Assembly (NCBI GenBank): GCA_030435675.1
Contig: CM059621.1
Span: forward strand, 1 to 64,000
Origin: Steinernema hermaphroditum
Taxonomy: Eukaryota; Nematoda; Chromadorea; Rhabditida; Steinernematidae
Length of the DNA: 64,000 nt
Reading direction: 5' to 3'
Below the pieces are notes generated by a model, which was given only the letters and a program-made list of their open reading frames with translations, was not told where the DNA came from and ran no database searches. This document shows positions 56,338-64,000 of the stretch, piece after piece. The stretch's first letter is position 1. The number at the start of each line of letters is the position of its first letter. The position numbers were made by a program, and so were the translations under genes.

Positions 56338-57445
56338 CTATATGTGCGATCTGGACCCATTCGATCTGGACCTGTTCGTCTGCGTTATAAGGGTGACTTG
56401 TGACTTTCTTTTGATGACCAAACTGTAGTAAAGGAATGTCGCTATGAAGAAGTCGACCGACGATCCTAATACACCATAAGGTCCAATGTATGCTCCGATG
56501 CTAACACCAATCTACAATCGAATCACCATTATGTGAATGACACATAAGCGTATAGGCCTCACCGTATTCAGTAATGTGAAATCAGTAAAATAGGGTGCAG
56601 TTTGGAATGCAAGGCGTATGTAAAAAGAGTACCGCGCAAATCTATTCATCTGAAATATCAAAGAAAGCTGCAATAAACATGTTGCTAAGTACTCTATCTG
56701 TTCTAGCAGTTTGATTGGAGTTTCTGAACCGCATGTACACATATTGCAGGACACATCCAAGAACAACGGTTAAGATTGATAGAAGAAGAATAGTTGCAGC
56801 GGCATACGTTCTTTTCGTAAGCAGGGGTGAGCAGTTATATGAGTAACAGCCTAAAAGCAATCTTTAAGAAAAAGAAAAAGATTGGAGGTACGAGGGTTTG
56901 AATTTGAATCTTTGAATCTCACCACTATCAATCAGTACGTTGTATCGCTCACCTTGAGGCACAGGAACGGACACATGTGCTGGAGATAGAAGATTGGGAA
57001 CTGTAGCAAACAAAGCCGTTGTTATGGCAATTGACGCCGAAATCCAAACAATAGCTTGGTTGGCTGTTCGAAGTGGTTTGAGTGGAAATAACAAAATATA
57101 AATCCTTTGGCTATATACGGCCATATTCGCCGTAATATGAAATAACTGGGAACCTATGAAGGGCAGCCCAATAGCATGAAAGAAAGCTGCGTTTTCGGGA
57201 ACATTGTCAATAACATTGAATATTAGTAGAATCCATTGAGCGCAGAAAAGACCAGAACAAGTGCCCATGATGGCTTTGGAAAAGAGCAGAAAAGCCATGG
57301 GTGGTGAGTCTTCCCACATCGATATGAGTGATTTTCGTCGGAAGATACGAATCAAGAAGAAAGTGGTGACGAAAACAAAAAGAAGAGATATGGAGAACTC
57401 GGCTAGAGCCATTGGCAGAAGCATTTCTCGGGAACTCCCTGTCAT
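56338..57445 (-). CDS. 7TM chemoreceptor-like protein, class BC-like (gene M)
   Basis: Four exons: 57445-56953, 56850-56693, 56649-56563, 56511-56338, giving 303 aa. Start MTGSSREM follows a TTTTCAG acceptor by three bases. Blocks: VYSQRIYILLFPLKPLRTAN, GCYSYNCSPLL, RFARYSFYIRLAFQTAPYF, YIGPYGVLGSS. It ends in a Ser/Arg tail (NRSRSNGSRSHI). Tandem duplicate of N (offset 3117 bp): the second half of exon 1 and most of exon 2 are the same, but codons around residues 38-75 and the inter-exon spacers differ. Chemosensory GPCR by family, class tentative. Confidence 0.85.
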
Positions 57446-57979
57446 GCGCTGAAAACTGATGGTTAGAGGAAGAAAATATATTGTGTATCACAGATTTGTA
57501 TCATACAGGGCACCCCTCTCGACCAATTATGTAGGTGCATCCGGTAGACAAGACCCAACGATATATGTGATTGAGGACAATCACCGTCCATCACCCAATT
57601 AATACCATAGGAAATCCATACATCACTTCGCATTTCACCATACCGAGGTGCCACAAAATGACCATCAAGACAGCATAGGCCTCCAACATCAAAAGGCATG
57701 CAATGTGCAAGCCGCCAATCATAGTTTAGAATGGTAGTTGACTCTAGTCAACTGCGCGCTAATCGATTTCACCCAGAGACTAAAACTTATGAAAATAAAA
57801 TATATTTGCTGAGTGACCCACTTTCAACCTAACAACCCAATATTTCTCATTCTGCAAATATCCAAAATCGAAACATAGAAGAGAGCATGGTTTTTTTTTG
57901 AGCGGACCCGAACCAGGGCTGTGCGAAACTTTAAACTTTATAAATGAATAAAACCAATTTCCGGCATGGACAGTACTCC

Positions 57980-58120
57980 AGAACCGAGTTTTGCCAAAAC
58001 CCCATATTGAAAACCACAAAGCCCAAAACTTGCAGAGTCCTGACGGGAGTAAGTACGACAGCAGAGATAGGACAAACACAAAAACGAATTGGTGGACGTC
58101 GACCATAGCGCTCTTAGACA
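57980..58120 (-). pseudogene. Detached first exon of a J-type receptor
   Basis: On the minus strand 58107 downward reads MVDVHQFVFV, then diverges where J has GLIHLVSAIVFTP, because of small deletions. It is clearly exon 1 of the J/K family. No exons 2-4 follow. Its upstream flank (58113-58540) matches the upstream flank of J (42391-42800). It is therefore a copied 5' end, not a gene. Confidence 0.75.
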
Positions 58121-58599
58121 AGGATCGGAGTGGCGATTATATACGTAGGTTCCTGTGGGACTTCCAGAAAAATGCTTCCAGAAAAAAAAGTTTACTTGAG
58201 GTTATGGGAACATTTGGTATCAGATGGAGTCTTTTTTTATTTCAGTGCGTAATCGCACCATATGTAGAGATCACAGGAATCAGGTGATTGCGAAGAAAAG
58301 TTCACTTTGGTGGGATGCAACCTCACAAACAGTGCGTATTTCCGTGCGCAAAAATCAAACTGAAAACTCAGAAAACCGGTTTTTGCGTAATGTAATCTCA
58401 CGCCCATTTTGCAAGTGACCTACTCTTCCATGTGATAGGCCATGGAGTTCCACGGGACACTTCCTGTTATTTTAGTGTCTTCGTTAATACCTTTACATGC
58501 TCAATGACAACACTTTGGCTCTTGCCATAACAAATAATGAATATCAGGACAAGATTTCCAGATTTTTTCGCGATTTTTTTCATTTCCAGCCTCAAGAGG

Positions 58600-59448
58600 T
58601 GTGTTTATACGTCAGATTTGATAGCTTCTTCGCCGACGCCCGCGCACACCGATGGGAACGCTACCTTCTGTTTTGGATTCGTCTGCCCCACCGAATTACG
58701 ATTTACACGATTTATCTTCCCGAATCAACGCCTTACGCCGTGCAGGACGTCTCATATATGCACAAACAAGAACAGAGTCACACCGTGGTCGCTGATTTTC
58801 TTCTGATTTCGGTGGAGCAGACGAATCCGAATAGAATGCAGCGTTCCCATTAGTTTGCTTCGGATTCTATTGAAAGCGGAAAAGTTACATACAACTTCCA
58901 TACCTCCGTACTCCGTAGGCCCTAAAAACTTTCCATTTTAACAATCCTATACAAAAACCTTATGACCTTATTCGTTTTGTAGGCACAAGCTACGTATTGC
59001 ATAAAAATAAATTTGTACACTTGTTAAATCTCTCAGGTCATGGGACATATGTTTTCTTTTCATGCGACATATTTTGGCATCAGAAAATTAGCGTTTTGTT
59101 CAACTACTGATGAAGTTCAGCCACATTCAGCCGGTTCAGTTCTAATTCCTGTGACATCCAGCGGATATCACAGGAATCATTGATTTATTAAACAATATCG
59201 TATATTTATACATAGTTGCACCCAAAGTAACCATCATCATCGGTCATAGCTTCTTCGTATCGTTCTGCCGTGGAGACGCCTTCAAGGAACGGTCTATCAC
59301 ACATGTGCTTCAGCCGATTGGACTCCTCGGTGTCGCCACAAAGATAGATGCTCGGTTCTTGCCAGATTTTGCCACCTCTGAGTTCCTACTATCTTCACGA
59401 TGTCATCTCTCCAGCGTCTCCGTAGGAATGAGAACAAGAAAAACGTCA
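58600..59448. other. Intergenic between M and N
   Basis: 58690-58790 contains CCGTGCAGGACGTCTCATAT, also near 7630-7655 and loosely at 63170. 59095-59175 matches 56205-56290 (AACTAC..A.GAAGTTCAG, CAGTTCAGTTCTAATT), marking the downstream extent of the M/N duplication. No gene supported. Confidence 0.45.
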
Positions 59449-60562
59449 TCAAGCTATATCGCGATCTATGTGCGATCTGGACCCATTCGATCTGGACCTG
59501 TTCGTCTGCGTTATAAAGGTGATTTGTGACTTTCTTTTGATGACCAAACTGTAGTAAAGGAATGTCGCTATGAAGAAATCGAACGACGATCCTAACACAC
59601 CATAAGGTCCAATGTATGCTCCGATGCTAACACCAATCTACAAGCGAAACACCATTCCACAAATTGCAGATAGGTCCTACCGTATTCAGTAATGTGAAAT
59701 CGGTAAGGAAGGGAACAGTTTCGAATGCAAGGCGTATGTAGAAGGAGTACCGCGCAAATCGATTCATCTGAATTATCAAAGAAAGCTACGAACCTCATTT
59801 TCTTTATACTCTCTCGGTTCTAGCAGTTTGATTGGAGTTTCTGAACCGCATGTACACATATTGCAGGACACATCCAAGAACAACGGTTAGGATTGATAGA
59901 AGAAGAATAGTTGCAGCGGCATACGTTCTTTTCGTAAGCAGGGGTGAGCAGTTATATGAGTAACAGCCTAAAAGCAATCTTTAAGAAAAAGAAAAAGATT
60001 GGAGGTACGAGGGTTTGAATTTGAATCTTTGAATCTCACCACTATCAATCAGTACGTTGTATCGCTCACCTTGAGGCACAGGAACGGACACATGTGCTGG
60101 AGATAGAAGATTGGGAACTGTAGCAAACAAAGCCGTTGTTATGGCAATTGACGCCGAAATCCAAACAATAGCTTGGTTGGCTGTTCGAAGTGGTTTGAGT
60201 GGAAATAACAAAATATAAATCCTTTGGCTATATACGGCCATATTCGCCGTAATATGAAATAACTGGGAACCTATGAAGGGCAGCCCAATAGCATGAAAGA
60301 AAGCTGCGTTTTCGGGAACATTGTCAATAACATTGAATATGAATAGGATCCACTGAGCGCAGAACAGTCCAGAACAAGTAACCATAACGGATATGGAAAA
60401 GAGCAGAAGACCCATGGGCGGTGCGTCCTTCCATACAGATGTGAGCGATTTTCGTCGGAATATACGAATTAGGAAGAAAGTGGTGACGAAAACAAAAAGA
60501 AGAGATATGGAGAACTCGGCTAGAGCCACTGGCAGAAGCATTTCTCGGGAACTCCCTGTCAT
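59449..60562 (-). CDS. 7TM chemoreceptor-like protein, class BC-like (gene N)
   Basis: Tandem duplicate of M. Exons: 60562-60070, 59967-59810, 59767-59681, 59637-59449, giving 308 aa. The stop used by M is lost. The frame reads on through HIDRDIA, adding five residues. The residue 38-75 block is divergent (SVWKDAPPMGLLLFSISVMV against SMWEDSPPMAFLLFSKAIMG). Other family blocks are as in M. A TTTTCAG acceptor precedes the ATG. Probably functional. Confidence 0.85.
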
Positions 60563-60619
60563 GCGCTGAAAACTGATGGTTAAAGGAAGAAAATATATTG
60601 TGTATCACAGATTTGTATC

Positions 60620-62390
60620 ATGTAAGGCACGCCTCTCGACCAATTATGCTTTTATAAACAAAAACAATTACGTTGCCTCACTATATATCGTGATATTAGT
60701 CGAAAACATGTTTGACTGTCATGCTGACGGGCACACCAGTACATTCTGAAAAACGCTGAGAACAAGCCCTTTGTTAGGTAAGTCAAAATCGAGCAATAAA
60801 AGGGCAACGGCTTCTCAGAACATCAACAAATGCGTCCTCCCATCCGTGTTCACAAAATCAACGAAAGAAAATGCACTTGTTACGATTTTTGTGTGATCAA
60901 AAACCGGAGCAAGCTATTGTACGGAAGCAATCCGGTAGCAACACGGATGGTATTTGCAGAGATCTACGTGTTCAGATTCGCGTCAATAACCTTAGGCGCT
61001 GTTGAAGTGCATGGGAGATTGTGAATAGGATAATCAAACACGCGTGAGTTCACGACAGTCAGAGTGAATGTTTATTCTGAATTATCTTGAATTCTCTCCG
61101 CGTGCAGGATTCCAGTGAGATCTATCTGCATGCTGGCAACGCAACTCATCCCTGGAACTGAACTATCTGCGATAAGGCATCCAAGGTCTTCTCGCAGATA
61201 GTCCTGGTTGGTTCGACAAAGTACAGGTGCGAACAGCTGCGGAAGAGTCTGCGCTCACTGCCATAGAAATAGGATTTAAAGACTAAAGATAGGATTAGGC
61301 TGTGGGCGAGCCGCAAGCGAGTTCTGTATTCATTTTTTTCGAACGGGCCAAACATCCAGGCTTGGCGTAAGCCCTAAGTCTTGACAGCTCATTTCCTAGC
61401 ATTGTCCGGTTCCGCCTTGGATAATCTTGCTATCGTAGAAAATTTCTGTAAAAATGGAATCTATGGCTACAAAGATAAACTGTTGAATTCGTCGCAGACC
61501 CGTCGGGAATGAGCCGTCCATGAATGAATTGTTGCGGGTTTGAGTTGCGGGCGGATGAGGGCCGAACTAAGCTGCGCGAAAGTCAAAATTCAAAACTTTT
61601 TTTTGACAAACTTAAAACCAAAACCAATAAGTGAAGCAATTTGTGCCGCTGGCAAGCTTCACCTTGGAAATGGCAGCTTTTGGAGATTTCCGGGTGTCAT
61701 CGACCTTCCGAGATTAGTTAAGGGCTGAGTTTCACCAAAAAGTCATCACTCAAAACTTACACAGCCCTGATCCCGGGCCTTCTGACTGATATCGGTTCGT
61801 TCCAGTTTCGAATCGGGTGAACTGAATACTGATAGTTCGAAAGCTACTTTGTTAAGCAGTGGGCAATGAAAATACCAATATGAACTAACCTATTTTTTCC
61901 TTTTCCTTTTGCAGTTGTGATCCTTGCAAGGTCATACACCAGTGCCTTTGCGCCATTTATTAAACTCACTCAAACGTAAAGTACCGAGACATACACGTAA
62001 ACACTCCTAAAGAAGCACCGAAGATCTCGAATTGTCGTTGTGCTGTTCTTTTCCTTTCATATCTCTGATTGACATCCACAAGCGGCAACAATAACAACCA
62101 CTAGACTGATCTTGATGAAAACCACGACCTGTTCGAGAGTACAAATATTTTGGTCGCGTCTTGGACAATTTTTCCGTGTACATTTTACCAAAAGTGAGGA
62201 ATGTCTGAGTTCCACGTCAAGAACTGCGTATTATTCAAATAACAAACTACACGGAACCAGCCGAAAGCAAAACAGAGTTGTGAATTACAATTGTTGATCA
62301 GTCATCGTTATATTCTGTAATCGCTGTCTGCGCAAACAGGGAAGTGCGAAACGCCGCTGAAAGGTTGAGACATCCGGCATACCCTTCTTT
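60620..62390. other. Intergenic, no gene recognised
   Basis: Short frames only. 61765-61815 contains a half hAT-MITE (CTTCTGACTGATATCGGTTC). Nothing else was identified. Confidence 0.4.
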
Positions 62391-62394
62391 TTAA

Positions 62395-62660
62395 CCCTTA
62401 TAATTTAAAAAAGGGACCGGCCCAACCGTTCAACGGCTCACGGCTCAGCCGATCCGATCCGTCAACCGTTCAACGACTCAACCGATCCGTCAGTCGCTCA
62501 ACGGTTGACGGATCGGCTTAACCTGTTTAGAAAGGGACACGGCTGACAATTCGTTAACCGTCAACAAGTTCACGGATCGGTTGAGTCGTCTGGCCAATCG
62601 GTTAACCGGCTGATACAGATATACGGCTCAACCGTTGCCCATCTCTGGACTGGCCCCATT
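62395..62660. repeat. Degenerate short tandem repeat rich in CAACCGTTCAACGGCTCA
   Basis: About 260 bp built from variants of CGGCTCA, CAACCGTT and GGTTGA in both orientations (for example GATCCGTCAACCGTTCAACG and its near-complement). The sequence can form many small hairpins and appears to be a simple-sequence expansion. Confidence 0.75.
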
Positions 62661-62799
62661 TCACTGTGGACTCCACCTTTGATGGTGTGCACAGGAAGAC
62701 CAAAACTGTCATATCATGTTGTAGCTAAAGGCGGGAAGTACCATATTGGCAGAACATGCGCACACAGTACCGAATGTTCTAGAAACTAGTTCATGACCA

Positions 62800-63930
62800 T
62801 TATGAACGGATGCACTGTGCACAATCAACATCAACATGGACTTCTTATTTTCGCATTACAGGGGCTAGTCTTGAACGTCAACAACTTAATGTTACAATTG
62901 CCAGAAATGGGACAATAAGCAGAACAATATCATGATTTCTGAAAAGTGATAAGCTGCGCACGAATGACTGCACACATGAGCCGATGCACTGTAGTCAACA
63001 TTGACTTGTTGTTTTGGCATTACAGGGGCTAGTCTTGAGCGTCAATAACTTAAGTTTACAATTACAACAAATGGAAAAATAGAGCGATAAGCTGCACGCG
63101 CGAAGTTGTATAAATATAACATTCGCTTTGGTCAAACCACCGCTTATCTTCCCTAATTAACGGCACTACGCACTGCACGGCGTCTTATGCAATGTTACAG
63201 TGTGTTACAGCACAATATATCTTATAACCACTTATAAAAATCTGAGGTTTAATAAACATTGGACTAACCTTGGCAAATCCAGCTAATTAAGAACCGAATA
63301 TGTAGGACTTTTTGCCAGTAGGAGACCACCTGAAACGTGATTTTCAAAGAGCCACGTTCTTGAAACATTGTCCTATGTCGTGAGAAACGTCATGAACGTC
63401 AAAGAACATATGAGTAGAGTTAGAAACGTGGGCACACTTGTACCGTTGCCGAAACATTTAAGTATTTCTGAACATTTTCTGGTGTATTGTCAATTGTATT
63501 ATCACTTTAACAAGCAAATGCAGTTGCTTATCAGCTCGGCTTACGATGAGGTACCTAGTTGTGTTTGCCTAGATGATAAGAACCGAATAAGTAACCTTTC
63601 TTCTGAAATCACACCCTGACCACTCTGTGCTGATAGGGTACCACATGGAACGTGATTTTACACGACTCATATTCTTGAATCATTGTCCTATGTCGTGAGA
63701 AACGTCATAAACGCGGGAAGAAAGCGTTCCACAAGATCTCTGATGTGATAGAACACATGATTAGAGTTTGAAACGTGAACGGAATTGTAAAACTATCGAA
63801 ACAGTTTACTAGTTTTTTGTTGTTTTCAACTGTATGGTCAATGTGACACACAAATGTAGCTGGTTATTCGATCGGCTTACAATGAGGTATGTATGTAGTC
63901 GTATTTGTAGGACCACATGTTCGATCGCGA
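62800..63930 (+). repeat. Two sets of direct repeats at the right end
   Basis: 62825-62910 and 62995-63075 share GCATTACAGGGGCTAGTCTT, then GA.CGTCAA.AACTTAA. 63285-63580 and 63580-63910 share TAAGAACCGAATA, CATTGTCCTATGTCGTGAGA, AACGTCAT, TCGGCTTAC.ATGAGGTA, a tandem unit of about 300 bp. The function is unknown. No coding frame is kept between copies. Confidence 0.7.
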
Positions 63931-64000
63931 CCTACATATGTATTTGGTCGTATGAATCGTAAACTTCCCGGTGGCAGTAGTTCACGTATAGTTTGTGCAC

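Noticed and set aside
57780..58121. Minus-strand 113-codon ORF as an intact gene
   Set aside because: Only the first ten or so codons match J-type exon 1. The rest has no homology and no receptor exons follow.

Overview
This window looks like nuclear DNA of a rhabditid nematode. It may be Caenorhabditis or a close relative, but the species cannot be named from sequence alone. The evidence is many short introns (38-51 bp) ending in TTTCAG-like acceptors, likely splice-leader acceptors just upstream of start codons, and nematode-expanded gene families: DUF229, GT92, OAC acyltransferases and chemosensory 7TM receptors. All exon models below were read by hand from splice signals and paralogue alignment. 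Each model called intact closes in frame.

Layout. Positions 1-20600 hold five minus-strand copies of a DUF229 alkaline-phosphatase/sulfatase-like ectoenzyme. They form two tandem sets (A, B; then C, D, E). A-D look intact and E is a pseudogene. One plus-strand GT92 gene (8086-9676) sits between the sets, with GT92 debris beside it. At 20725-22521 lies a beta-1,4-galactosyltransferase-like GT7 gene. It is followed on the same strand by an OAC-type acyltransferase with a C-terminal SGNH domain (23007-26117). Positions 26715-37064 hold three GT92 genes: one on the minus strand and two nearly identical plus-strand tandem copies, with truncated copies on both sides.

Positions 38800-60600 are a chemoreceptor region. 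Four genes (I, L, M, N) resemble serpentine receptor class BC. Two (J, K) belong to a second family, possibly class T. One detached first exon of the J family lies far away at 58 kb. A small secreted-peptide gene (51274-51527) and one tRNA-Leu (52552-52632) lie in the same region. The region is rich in transposons: a large foldback element with tRNA-like Pol III promoter boxes, a degenerate mariner inserted in it, hAT-type MITEs, another palindrome and retroelement debris. Positions 60600-64000 hold only repeats and non-coding sequence that I can recognise.

How the genes may work together (inference): the first 37 kb concentrates secretory-pathway, glycan-directed enzymes. These are galactosyltransferase-like GT7 and GT92 proteins, an O-acyltransferase, and membrane-anchored hydrolase-like DUF229 proteins. 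All are predicted membrane proteins, and several are in recent tandem expansion. A lineage-specific glycan-modifying toolkit is a reasonable hypothesis. Local clustering of expanded families by chance is the alternative.
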